Notes under the pieces: generated by a model | Databases searched by the model: none | Told to the model about the DNA's origin: nothing | What the model saw: only the letters and a program-made list of their open reading frames with translations | Made by a program: the position numbers and the translations under genes | Shown here: positions 7,745-15,840 of the stretch, one piece after another | How the letters are laid out: the number at the start of each line of letters is the position of its first letter | Position numbering within the stretch: the first letter of the stretch is position 1 | Assembly: GCF_020037015.1 (NCBI RefSeq) | Contig: NZ_JAIQDE010000012.1 | Span: 222,762 to 286,761 of the forward strand | Length of the DNA stretch: 64,000 bases | Direction of reading: 5' to 3' | From: Corallococcus sp. AS-1-6 | Lineage (GTDB): Bacteria; Myxococcota; Myxococcia; Myxococcales; Myxococcaceae

Positions 7745-8800
7745 ATGGCCCGTCCCAAGAGCCCCCTCGTCTGGATCCTCCTCGCGGTCGGAGGCGCCTG
7801 CGCGTTCTGCTGCACCGGCACCCTGGGGCTCATGGCCCTGGGGCTCTTCGCGGGAGGCGACAGCGCCACGCCCGGCGCCCCCGGCGCGGTGAGCAGGGCC
7901 CAAGGCGGCAGCCCCGGGGAGCCCGGAGGCTTCGCGTTCGACGCGCCTCCGGGCTGGAAGACCCAGCAGGACGGGCGCTTCCTCCTCGAGTGGGAAGATC
8001 GGGGCGACACCCTGGGGGTGGAGGCGCTCCGGCTGCCAGCCCTGCCCGGGCTGGATGACGCCGAGGGCCGGCTCGCGAAGCTGTGGCAGGAGCGCATTGG
8101 CGCGGACTGGAACGACGTGAAGCCGAACCCGCTGGTGATGCGGCGCTTCGTGGCCAACGGGGCCCGCGCCTTCTTCACCGCCGCGGCGGTGCGCGCGAAG
8201 AACAACGACCGGACCTTCCGGGTGAGCCTCTACCTGGTGGAGGCGGGAGACCGCCTGGAGCCGCTGGTGTTCATCCAGAGCTTCATGACGCCCGGGGGCC
8301 TGGGCGAGGCCATGTCGGCCTCGTTCTCCTGGAACACGTCCTACGTCCGGGTGGAGGAGGCGCTGAAGGGCGTGCGTGGGAGCCCCGTGGGCCTGCCGCT
8401 CGTGGACGACGCGGAGGTGGTGGGCCACTTCGTCTACGGCAGCAGCTCCGCGACCCAGTGGGTCAACACCTATACCGGCGGCACCAGCATGACGGCGGTC
8501 TCCTACAGCGTCGACTACACCTTCGGCGCCGATCGCGAGTTCCAGTACAAGTTCGCGGGCGCGTCCGGACAGGTGGGCGCGATGAAGTTCGGCTCCGACG
8601 ACGACCAGGGCACCTGGAGCGTGAAGCACGACGTGCTGACGCTCACCGGAGCGAAGCGGACACGCCGGTACCTGCTCATCGGGGCCGCGCGCTCTCCTGA
8701 AGGCAAGCGCACGCTCTACCTCATGCCGGAACACCCAGGATGGTCGCTGGCTCCGGGCGCCATCGGGCAGAACGGCGAGCTGTATGTGGCGGTGGACTGA
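7745..8800 (+). CDS. Membrane-anchored hypothetical protein
   Basis: 351 aa. Starts MARPKSPLVWILLAVGGACA with a membrane segment to about residue 40, then a Gly/Ala/Pro linker and a large soluble domain. The middle part ('FAFDAPPGWKTQQDGRFLLEWED') looks like the start of a PsbP/DcrB-like domain, as found in proteins that open 'F..PPGW'; the last third is beta-rich (FVYGSSSATQWVNTYTGG.., YLLIGAARSPEGKRTLYLMP). No enzyme motif seen. An in-frame start at 7628 gives a non-signal-like extension and was rejected. Confidence 0.7.
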   Translation: MARPKSPLVWILLAVGGACAFCCTGTLGLMALGLFAGGDSATPGAPGAVSRAQGGSPGEPGGFAFDAPPGWKTQQDGRFLLEWEDRGDTLGVEALRLPALPGLDDAEGRLAKLWQERIGADWNDVKPNPLVMRRFVANGARAFFTAAAVRAKNNDRTFRVSLYLVEAGDRLEPLVFIQSFMTPGGLGEAMSASFSWNTSYVRVEEALKGVRGSPVGLPLVDDAEVVGHFVYGSSSATQWVNTYTGGTSMTAVSYSVDYTFGADREFQYKFAGASGQVGAMKFGSDDDQGTWSVKHDVLTLTGAKRTRRYLLIGAARSPEGKRTLYLMPEHPGWSLAPGAIGQNGELYVAVD

Positions 8801-8894
8801 AGCGCCCCCATCCGGTGACACCGCCAGGGGTCCCCGGTGTTCCATCCGCCAGCCGGCACGAATGCACCGGCCCTTCCCTCACAGGAGATGGAAC

Positions 8895-10127
8895 ATGGCG
8901 GTCCTGCACCGTGGAGTGCGGCTGGGTATGGCATTGCTCGCGAGCTTCACGGCCCCCGCCTGCGGGCCGGAGGCACCGGCCGGTGTCGCGCTGGAGTTGG
9001 GCGAACAGGAGCTGGAGGCGGCGAAGTCGCCCCTGCCGCCCCTGGACCGCGAGGCGCTGCGGCAGGCCATCGCGGGGCTGCCGAACGCGGAGGTGACGGG
9101 CGCGCTGGTCCGGGTGAGCGGCGCGGACGGGCGCTGGCTGGGCACGTCCGGCGTGGCGGACGTCCGCACCGGCGCCCCGGTGCCCGCGGACGCGCACTTC
9201 CGCATTGGCAGCATGACGAAGGCGTTCACGGCCACCGTCGTGCTCCAGCTCGCCGCCGAGGGGCGCGTGGACCTGGACCGGCCCGTCCAGGACTACCTGC
9301 CGCGCCTGCTGCCCGCGGGCGTCTACGCGCCCATCACCGTGCGCCAGTTGCTCAACTTCACCCACGGCCTGCCCGGCGTGCCGGTGCCGCAGAAGGACCC
9401 CGGCTGGTTCTTCGAGAACCGCTTCCGGCGCTTCAGCCCCCGGGAGCTGGTCTCCCTGGCGCTCCCCCAGGGCCCCCGCTTCGCGCCGGGCACGCGGCAG
9501 GAGTACGGCAACATCGGCTACCTCGTCGCGGGGCTGCTCATCGAACAGGTGACGGGCCGGCCCTACGGGGACGCGGTGCGCGAGCGCATCCTGCGGCCGC
9601 TGCACCTGCGGGACACCTTCGTGCCCGGCAACGACGTGACCCTTCCCGGGCGCCACGCGCGTGGCTACGAGGAGGTCGCGCCGGAAGAGACCGGCTGTCC
9701 GGCGGGGGCCATCACCTACGGCACGCGCTGCCTGGTGGACGTCACCGAAGCGAGCCAGTCCGTGCCCTGGGCCGCCGGAGAGATGATCTCCACGGCCGAG
9801 GACCTGGACCGCTTCCTCGTCGCGCTCTTCCAGGGGCGGCTGCTGCCGCGCAAGCAGCAGGAGGAGCTGTTCACCGTCCCGGACCTGCCCGCCGCGGGAG
9901 GAGGCCGCGCCACCTACAGCGCGGGCCTCTCCCGCTACGACCTGGGCGGCGTCATCTTCTGGGGCAAGAGCGGCGACCGGCACGGCTACAACAGCGGGAT
10001 GGGCGCCACGAGGGACCTGCGCCGGCGCCTCATCTATTCGGTCAACACGCTCCACATGGGAGGAGAGCCGCCGGACATCGCCGCGCGGATCATCCAGGCG
10101 GCCCTGACGGGGCCTTCACAGCCGTAG
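8895..10127 (+). CDS. Serine beta-lactamase-fold hydrolase (class C / DD-peptidase type)
   Basis: 410 aa with a lipoprotein-like signal (lipobox-like TAPAC, Cys23). Active-site motifs of the beta-lactamase/transpeptidase fold are complete: S-M-T-K (Ser106, Lys109), Y-G-N (Tyr204, Asn206) and H-G-Y-N-S-G around His363. Members act as D-Ala-D-Ala carboxypeptidases, esterases or class C beta-lactamases; sequence alone does not decide. GGAG at 8884-8887 sets the start at MAVLHRG. Probably periplasmic or outer-membrane anchored. Monocistronic in appearance. Confidence 0.88.
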   Translation: MAVLHRGVRLGMALLASFTAPACGPEAPAGVALELGEQELEAAKSPLPPLDREALRQAIAGLPNAEVTGALVRVSGADGRWLGTSGVADVRTGAPVPADAHFRIGSMTKAFTATVVLQLAAEGRVDLDRPVQDYLPRLLPAGVYAPITVRQLLNFTHGLPGVPVPQKDPGWFFENRFRRFSPRELVSLALPQGPRFAPGTRQEYGNIGYLVAGLLIEQVTGRPYGDAVRERILRPLHLRDTFVPGNDVTLPGRHARGYEEVAPEETGCPAGAITYGTRCLVDVTEASQSVPWAAGEMISTAEDLDRFLVALFQGRLLPRKQQEELFTVPDLPAAGGGRATYSAGLSRYDLGGVIFWGKSGDRHGYNSGMGATRDLRRRLIYSVNTLHMGGEPPDIAARIIQAALTGPSQP

Positions 10128-10181
10128 AGGGTGGGGGCGAGATGGGGTTAGCCTGCCACGCCACATTGACTGGAGGCTCCC

Positions 10182-10814
10182 ATGTCCACGCTCGACACGC
10201 CTGTCATCATCGGCCGTTCAAGCTCGCATTTCACGCGCATCGCCCGGCTCTTCGCCGCGGAGCTGGGCGTTGATCACTCCTTCCAGGTGGTGCGGGACCT
10301 GCTGTCCACGAACCCGGAGGACTACGGCGGCAACCCCGCGCTCCGGATTCCCGTCCTGAAGACATCGCAAGGGGTCTGGTTCGGCGCGCTCAATGCCTCC
10401 CGTGAGCTGTGGCGGCGGTCGAACCCCAGACCCCGGGTGGTGTGGCCGGAGGATCTGGACGTGCCCCTGCTGGCGAACCTGCAGGAGCTCACCCTGCAGG
10501 CCATGGCGACGGAGGTGACGCTGGTCATGGAGAAGATGGCCGGCGCCGGTGAGGGGACGACCCATGCGCGCAAGCTGCGGGAGTCCCTGCTCAACATGAT
10601 GGCGTGGCTGGAGTCGAACGCGAGCGCCGCGCTGGCCGCGCTCCCGCCCGACCGGGACCTGAGCTACCTGGAGGTCACGCTCTTCTGCCTCGTGACCCAT
10701 CTGGAGTTCCGGGACGTCCTACCCACGGCCCCCTATGAAACGCTGAACCGCTTCTGTCAGCAGTTCGCACAGCGCCCATCCGCCAGCGCCACCCAGTTCC
10801 GCTTTGATGTCTGA
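10182..10814 (+). CDS. Glutathione S-transferase-like protein
   Basis: 210 aa, MSTLDTPVIIGRSSSHFTRI.. with GGAGG upstream. An N-terminal thioredoxin-like half (about 1-75, containing 'NPALRIPVLKTSQGVWFGALNASRELW', the cis-Pro region of GSTs) is followed by an all-helical half. The canonical catalytic Tyr/Ser/Cys is not obvious; a Ser-rich 'GRSSSH' near the N-terminus could serve. Substrate unknown. The stop codon at 10812-10814 is immediately followed, in the same frame, by coding-like sequence that belongs to the toxin gene. Confidence 0.7.
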   Translation: MSTLDTPVIIGRSSSHFTRIARLFAAELGVDHSFQVVRDLLSTNPEDYGGNPALRIPVLKTSQGVWFGALNASRELWRRSNPRPRVVWPEDLDVPLLANLQELTLQAMATEVTLVMEKMAGAGEGTTHARKLRESLLNMMAWLESNASAALAALPPDRDLSYLEVTLFCLVTHLEFRDVLPTAPYETLNRFCQQFAQRPSASATQFRFDV

Positions 10815-10952
10815 GTACACCCGGGCTTCGCGGGACGAGCGCGGCTTGTAACGACCCTCCAGGTCATCCGCCAATGGAAGGATGGCTGGGCTGAGGTCTC
10901 CACGCGTCATGGACAAACGGGCTTCGTTGCCTCCGAGTACATCTGGACCCAT
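10815..10952 (+). pseudogene. In-frame SH3-like remnant 5' of the toxin gene
   Basis: The 46 codons between the GST-like stop and the first usable start of the toxin ORF are open in the toxin frame and read as protein: ..LQVIRQWKDGWAEVSTRHG, then QTGFVASEYIWTH, a bacterial SH3 pattern (W.DGWAEV..GQTGFV...YI). No ATG, GTG or TTG codon occurs in this stretch, so the domain cannot be translated from its own start. I read it as the broken 5' end of a larger toxin gene joined to the GST-like gene by recombination near 10,815-10,850. Confidence 0.6.
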
Positions 10953-12362
10953 TTGCCCGAACCCAGCGCAAGACTGCATCGGGTTGAAGCGGGCGTGTCC
11001 GGCACCGCCATTGCCATCGCGGAAACCTATTACGGCGATCTGGCCACCCAGTGGGGGCAGGACCTGCGCTTCTTCGTCAACGTCCTCGCGAACGTGAACC
11101 GCCTGGCCGTGCCTTTGGGGACAACGGGGTGGCGTGAAGTGCACTTTCGCAGCGACACCTTGATCTGGATTCCAGGCCGTGGCTTTGCCCAATCCCTATC
11201 GGATGTCGTCAACTCCGGTTCCCGCTCCTACAACCTCGCCACGACGGTGGGCTCCACCGTCGCGCGCGTCACCCAACTCTGGGATGACTTCCATCGCGCG
11301 GTCGCCCTCTCCACACGCTATCTCAGCGGGTCCGTCACGCGGCACGCGGAAAAGGTCCTCCAAGACATCGTCATGGCACTGGCCGAGATGGTGCTGGGAG
11401 GGATCGCGGTGCTCGCGGTCTCAACCGCGATAGGAGCGGGAATCGGTGCGCTGGCCGGCGGGATCGGCGCAGCACCGGGTGCAGCCGCCGGATTCGAGAT
11501 CGGGCTCATTGTCCTTGAGTGGTTGGGGCTGGCCATGTTGCTGAACTGGCTCGTGGAGTCCCTCTGGAAGGTGGCCAAGGCATTCCACAAGTTCATCATC
11601 ACGGTGTGGGATGCGAAGGGGAACGCGAACGCGATCGATCGCGCCGCACGCGAATTCGCAGAGGCCATCGCGACGCTGGTCAGCGCCATCCTGGAAGGGG
11701 TGATCATGCTGGCGATGTCTCGCGGGGTGTCCTGGATGGTACGCGCGCTGCGCGGGACAGCCCTCTCGCGCAAGCTGGGAGAGGCCCAGTTGGCGAAGTG
11801 GCTTCACAAGCGCCTCGACCTCTTTCGAGAGAAACATGGAGCGCGCCCGCGGGAAGTCCTGGGGAAGTTGGCTCAAACTGTGATGGAAGCCCGCTTCTTT
11901 CGGGGAGTGGAGCTCGTCCAACGAACGCCGAAGGGAAATCACCAGTCCCTCGGAGAGTTCGATGGGGTCGACATGCACCAGAGGCTCCTCATCGAATACA
12001 AGACGGCGCGGGAGCTTCATCTGTCAAACCCACCGACAAGCCCAGTGAAATGGGCCGAAAAACACATCTTCAAGAGCACCGTCGCCCGCATCAAGGCACT
12101 CACAGGGACCGCGACCGGAACACGGCCAACTCCGGAGGGCTCGGCGGAGGTTCCCGCTCTCGTGGAGCTTCAGGGCTTCCGTCGCTTGCAGTTCCGCATT
12201 GACGCGGACACTCCGGGACTGCGTGCAGGAGTGGAAGCTGCACTGCAAATGCTCCGTTCGGCCCATCCTGGCTGGACGTTCGAGGTGCGCTGGGGCATTG
12301 ACCTTCGATTGCCGCCCCTACCCGACTGGGCCACCGTGGGCCACCATCAAGAGAGCCGCTGA
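10953..12362 (+). CDS. 5'-truncated polymorphic toxin with PD-(D/E)XK-like C-terminus
   Basis: 469 aa from a TTG; no ATG is available. Residues ~1-40 (LHRVEAGVSGTAIAIAETYYGD) look like a LysM-type repeat. A hydrophobic Gly-zipper region lies at ~145-210 (GGIAVLAVSTAIGAGIGALAG..), as in translocated toxins of the DUF6861 type. The C-terminus carries GEFDGVDMHQRLLIEYKTA: Asp337/Asp340 then E348-x-K350, which fits the PD-(D/E)XK nuclease core. The next gene overlaps by 1 nt and probably encodes the cognate immunity protein. A nuclease effector delivered by T6SS or an eCIS/VgrG-type system is inferred; no delivery gene is in the window. GC is lower than in the neighbours, suggesting transfer. Confidence 0.65.
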   Translation: MPEPSARLHRVEAGVSGTAIAIAETYYGDLATQWGQDLRFFVNVLANVNRLAVPLGTTGWREVHFRSDTLIWIPGRGFAQSLSDVVNSGSRSYNLATTVGSTVARVTQLWDDFHRAVALSTRYLSGSVTRHAEKVLQDIVMALAEMVLGGIAVLAVSTAIGAGIGALAGGIGAAPGAAAGFEIGLIVLEWLGLAMLLNWLVESLWKVAKAFHKFIITVWDAKGNANAIDRAAREFAEAIATLVSAILEGVIMLAMSRGVSWMVRALRGTALSRKLGEAQLAKWLHKRLDLFREKHGARPREVLGKLAQTVMEARFFRGVELVQRTPKGNHQSLGEFDGVDMHQRLLIEYKTARELHLSNPPTSPVKWAEKHIFKSTVARIKALTGTATGTRPTPEGSAEVPALVELQGFRRLQFRIDADTPGLRAGVEAALQMLRSAHPGWTFEVRWGIDLRLPPLPDWATVGHHQESR

Positions 12363-12679
12363 TGTCTGTCGCAATTCTCGTCACCTTCAAAGCGAAAGAC
12401 AGGGACTCACTCTACATTCCAGTGGCCACCCAAGGGGCGTACCACGCCTTGTGGCTTCCTGCGGCGGAGAAGCTTGGGCTCAAGTGGGTGCCCCTGTTCG
12501 AGAATGGTCCCATCATCGGCGTGGGAGACCTGCCGGCAGTGATGGATGAGTTCCGGAAGCTGCGGGAAGCGCTGGCAGGCAACCCGAAGAATGATTCTCT
12601 TCTCGAACGCATCGATTCGATTCTGGAGGGACTCAGCGGCTTGGATCTCAACGAAGTCTCCGAGATCGTCATTGGTTGA
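12362..12679 (+). CDS. Putative immunity protein for the adjacent toxin
   Basis: 105 aa, MSVAILVTFKAKDRDSLYIP... The ATG shares its A with the toxin stop (TGATG), so translation is probably coupled. The protein is small, soluble, acidic in its second half (DEFRKLREALAGNPKNDSLLERID) and has no signal peptide, as expected for a cytosolic antidote to a nuclease toxin. I recognise no immunity family; the assignment rests on position, size and overlap. Confidence 0.6.
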   Translation: MSVAILVTFKAKDRDSLYIPVATQGAYHALWLPAAEKLGLKWVPLFENGPIIGVGDLPAVMDEFRKLREALAGNPKNDSLLERIDSILEGLSGLDLNEVSEIVIG

Positions 12680-12699
12680 CGACCGAGCCCGTCCTGGCG

Positions 12700-13131
12700 C
12701 TACGGCCGCCGCGGAGTCTGCTTCCTTCGCGTGCCCATCGCGCCGGACGCGGCGCCTTTGAGGATGCGGCGGAAGGTGGGGCAGTCCAGGTGGCTCGGAT
12801 GCGGGCAGGCAGCGGCGTGCCGCAGGCCGTCGCGCATCGCGCTCAGCTCGCGGATCGTCCTGTCCAGCTTCTCCGCCTGGGCCGTGAGCATCTTCCGGTC
12901 GATTCTTGGCCGTCCGTCCGGCGCGAACATGCGCCCCACCTCATCGAGCGAAAAGCCCGCTGCGCGCCCCATCGCGATCAGCGCCAGCCGCTCCAGCACC
13001 TCGGGACCGAACAGGCGGCGCAGCCCCCGCCTGCCGATGGAGGCAATCAGGCCCCGCTCCTCATAGAAGCGCAGTGTCGAGGCGGGAACGCCGGAGCGCT
13101 TCGCCACCTCCGTGATGTCCAGTGCGGTCAT
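12700..13131 (-). CDS. MerR-family regulator
   Basis: 143 aa, MTALDITEVAKRSGVPASTL, then RFYEERGLIASIGRRGLRRL: MerR winged helix at residues 1-70, then a dimerisation helix (~75-115) and a short C-terminus with CPHPSHLDCPTF, two cysteines that could bind a metal or sense redox state. It is divergent from a methyltransferase gene and shares an intergenic region with a MerR-type promoter. The ligand is unknown. Length is normal for small MerR proteins. Its stop lies 20 nt from that of the immunity gene. Confidence 0.88.
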   Translation of the reverse strand: MTALDITEVAKRSGVPASTLRFYEERGLIASIGRRGLRRLFGPEVLERLALIAMGRAAGFSLDEVGRMFAPDGRPRIDRKMLTAQAEKLDRTIRELSAMRDGLRHAAACPHPSHLDCPTFRRILKGAASGAMGTRRKQTPRRP

Positions 13132-13135
13132 TCGC

Positions 13136-13166
13136 TTGACCTCAAGTCGGCTTGAAGTGGCACCCT
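13136..13166 (+). promoter_or_regulatory. MerR-type promoter with dyad operator
   Basis: TTGACC (13136-13141) as -35 and CACCCT (13161-13166) as a weak -10 are separated by 19 bp, the over-long spacer typical of MerR-activated promoters. Inside the spacer is a dyad, CCTCAAG-TCGG-CTTGAAG (13140-13157, 6/7 arm match), close to the classic CTTGACCTCAAG..CTTGA sites. It reads toward the methyltransferase gene and abuts the MerR start codon. Confidence 0.65.
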
Positions 13167-13206
13167 GCGGCTTCAGGTTCTTGAAGGCAAGCAGGAGGAG
13201 ACATCC

Positions 13207-14061
13207 ATGGATGACACGCGCCAACCCGAGGACGAGCAGACGAACCTGTGGAACGGCCCCGCCGGACACGCCTGGGTAGAAAACCAGGCGGTGATCGACG
13301 CGATGTTCAAGCCGCTCGAAGACCTGCTCGTCGAGGCAGCCGCCGAGGGCTCCGCGCGCCGGGTGCTCGACGTCGGCTGCGGTACAGGCAGCACGACGCT
13401 CGCCGTCGCGCGGCGGCTGGGCGCGGAGGGCCTCTGCACCGGTATTGACATCTCGGAGCCGATGCTCGCCGCCGCCCGGGCCCGGGCCGAGCAGGAGGGC
13501 ACCCCGGCCCGCTTCATCCGCGCCAACGCGCAGCTCCACACCTTCGAGCCCGCGAGCTTCGACATGATCATCTCGCGCTTCGGCGTCATGTTCTTCGAAG
13601 ACCCCGTCCAGGCCTTCGCGAACCTGCGACACGCCGCCAGGAGTGGCGCCCGACTCCTGGCCATCGCGTGGCGGAGCCCTTCGGAGAACCCGTTCATGAC
13701 GACGGCCGAGCGCGCCGCCGCGCCGCTCCTGCCGAACCTCCCCGCCCGCAAGCCGGACGCGCCAGGACAGTTCGCCTTCGCGGATTCGAACCGGGTCCAC
13801 CGCATCCTGGAGGCGAGCGGCTGGGCCGGAATCGACATCCAGCCCATCGACGTCACCTGCACCCTGCCCGAGAAGGAGCTGGTCCGTTACCTGTCCCGGT
13901 TCGGGCTCCTCGGGAGGGTCCTCCAGGAGGTGGACGAGAAGACCCGCGCCCAGGTCATCCAGACGGTCCGCGCCGCGTTCGAACCGTTCGTGCACGGAGC
14001 GGAGGTCCGCTACACCGCGGCCTGCTGGAAGGTGGAGGCCAGGTCGTCAGCGAGCGCCTGA
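13207..14061 (+). CDS. SAM-dependent methyltransferase (UbiE/class I type)
   Basis: 284 aa. Class I Rossmann methyltransferase: motif I VLDVGCGTGSTTLAVARRLG (~residues 56-75), motif II 'GIDISEPMLAAARARAEQEG', then 'FDMIISRFGVMFFEDPVQAFANL' as the post-I/motif III region. GCAGGAGGAG precedes the ATG. Many close relatives sit beside MerR or ArsR regulators and methylate small molecules; the substrate is unknown. Probably controlled by the divergent MerR protein. Its stop TGA abuts the stop of the next convergent gene (TGATCA palindrome). Confidence 0.88.
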   Translation: MDDTRQPEDEQTNLWNGPAGHAWVENQAVIDAMFKPLEDLLVEAAAEGSARRVLDVGCGTGSTTLAVARRLGAEGLCTGIDISEPMLAAARARAEQEGTPARFIRANAQLHTFEPASFDMIISRFGVMFFEDPVQAFANLRHAARSGARLLAIAWRSPSENPFMTTAERAAAPLLPNLPARKPDAPGQFAFADSNRVHRILEASGWAGIDIQPIDVTCTLPEKELVRYLSRFGLLGRVLQEVDEKTRAQVIQTVRAAFEPFVHGAEVRYTAACWKVEARSSASA

Positions 14062-15759
14062 TCACGGCTCGCGGGAGCCGCGGCCGCGCACGTCCAGCGG
14101 ATCCTGCTTCGTCTCCACGCAGGTGGCTCCCTGGGCCTGGGCCCTGCGGATCCTCGCGTCGCAGTGCTGCCACGCCCCCGCGGGCGTGGCCACGCTCCCG
14201 CCAAGGTGGAGCGCGCACGAGGGGTTGTGTCCCCAACTGTCCTCCTGCATCCAGTAGAGGAACGTCTCCGTCATGGCGCCCGGCCGGGTGCACTCGACGA
14301 AGTGCGACTTGCCGTCCGCCTTGAAGAACGCGCTCGTCGTCGCGTTGGGGACCTGCTTCTTCGGCGGAAGGACCGTCTCGAAGCGCGCCTGGAAGCCCTG
14401 CACCCGGGTGCCGTCCGCCGCCAGCCGGAGAGGAGAGGTCACCGGCTGGCCCGCCAGCTCGTCGAAGAGCCCATCCACCACCACCGACCCGTCCGGCATC
14501 GCCGCCACCATCCGGAGGAAGCCCGCGACCTCTGGGTTCCGCTTCGCTTCCGCCGCCGCCTTCCGGTAGCGCAGCCCCGCACCAAGCCCCTGCTGGAACC
14601 GCGCATCCACCGAGCCGTCCGCCTTCAAGCGCACGAGCCCCGGACCCCGCCAGGGGCCCTCCGGCGGATCCACGGCGGGGATGTTGTTCTGGGCCAGCAC
14701 GAGCGTCCCGTTCGGTCCCAGCCCCATCTGCGGCACGCGCATGAAGCGGCCCTGGGGGAACTCCCCTTCCTGTTGGAAGGTCTTGTAGGCGGGGTCGAGC
14801 CTCCCGTTGGGCGTCAGGCGCACCACGTGCGCGCGCTTCCCGCCCTGGCCCACCTCCCCCACCCCGATGACCGAGCCGTCTGGACGCGGGGCGATGAGGC
14901 TCAACTCCATGCCGTCCTCGCCCTTCATCAGCCAGGACAGGAGGGGCGTGTTGAAGCGCGCATCGGGCTTCCACCGCGCGTCGAGGGCGAGGATGGGAAC
15001 CTCGGCCCGCTCCCCTTCCGGCTCGAACCGGCCGCTCAGGAAGAGGCCTCCATCGGCCCGCGCGCGGACCTGGTTCAACTCGAACCAGCCCAGCCCGAGC
15101 CCCTTCAAGACCGAGTCGAAGCGCACGGCGCGGTCGATGGCGCCATCGGGCGTGAAGCGCAGCAGCCACAGCGGCACCTGCTTCAGGTAGCTCTCGTCTG
15201 GCGTTGACGCCGCGACGATGAGCCGCGACTTCGCATCCACCTCCGCGGTGATGATGAACGACGAGGCGCCCACCTTTTCGAGCAGCGCCTCCCGCACCTT
15301 GCGGTTGAAGGCGTCCGCCTGCGCCCCCGCCGCCGTGTGGCGGACGAGCACATGGGCAATGCTCGCGGGCCCGCTCTCGCCTTGAGCGGCCTTCGCGTCG
15401 CGGGAGTGATACGTCGCGATGTAGCCCCCGGAAGGCACGGCGAGCAGTTGCACCAGCTCCTTCATGCGGTCCCGGTCGGACGCGGCCTCGAGCGCCACGG
15501 AGGCCGGTGACGTGTCGCGCTGGCCCAGGGCATCGATGACCACGACGCTGCCCACGGGCTCGCCGTTCAACCGGTTGCAGGTGTGCCCCACCACGCCCCA
15601 GGCACCCTTGGGCGCGGGGAGGACGGCCACGAGCTCGCAATCGCCATTCGGCTCGTGGAACTGGTCATGGGGCGACCAGATTCCGTCCTCCTCCGCGAAG
15701 GCCCCACCGCCCAGTGCCAGGGCGAGCAACACCGTGCCCGCGTTCCTCAAAGCCTGCAT
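14062..15759 (-). CDS. Secreted delta-60 repeat propeller protein
   Basis: 565 aa with a signal peptide (MQALRNAGTVLLALALGGGAFA). Contains delta-60-type repeats of the form RFTPDGAIDRAVRFDS, RLTPNGRLDPAYKTF and RLKADGSVDARFQQG, each followed by a blade such as 'PDGSVIGVGEVGQGG' or 'PDGSVVVDGLFDELAG'. Such repeats form propeller-like scaffolds in extracellular bacterial proteins. No catalytic motif seen. The C-terminus is Cys-containing (FVECTRPG.., CALHLGG.., CDARIRRAQAQGATC). Role unknown; secreted. Confidence 0.78.
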   Translation of the reverse strand: MQALRNAGTVLLALALGGGAFAEEDGIWSPHDQFHEPNGDCELVAVLPAPKGAWGVVGHTCNRLNGEPVGSVVVIDALGQRDTSPASVALEAASDRDRMKELVQLLAVPSGGYIATYHSRDAKAAQGESGPASIAHVLVRHTAAGAQADAFNRKVREALLEKVGASSFIITAEVDAKSRLIVAASTPDESYLKQVPLWLLRFTPDGAIDRAVRFDSVLKGLGLGWFELNQVRARADGGLFLSGRFEPEGERAEVPILALDARWKPDARFNTPLLSWLMKGEDGMELSLIAPRPDGSVIGVGEVGQGGKRAHVVRLTPNGRLDPAYKTFQQEGEFPQGRFMRVPQMGLGPNGTLVLAQNNIPAVDPPEGPWRGPGLVRLKADGSVDARFQQGLGAGLRYRKAAAEAKRNPEVAGFLRMVAAMPDGSVVVDGLFDELAGQPVTSPLRLAADGTRVQGFQARFETVLPPKKQVPNATTSAFFKADGKSHFVECTRPGAMTETFLYWMQEDSWGHNPSCALHLGGSVATPAGAWQHCDARIRRAQAQGATCVETKQDPLDVRGRGSREP

Positions 15760-15840
15760 CGTGCGCTCCCGTTTGACTCAAGGTCGCACCATGGTGTCAC
15801 GCCGCGTGCCCCTTCTGGAACCCACGCGCGGGTGGACGCC

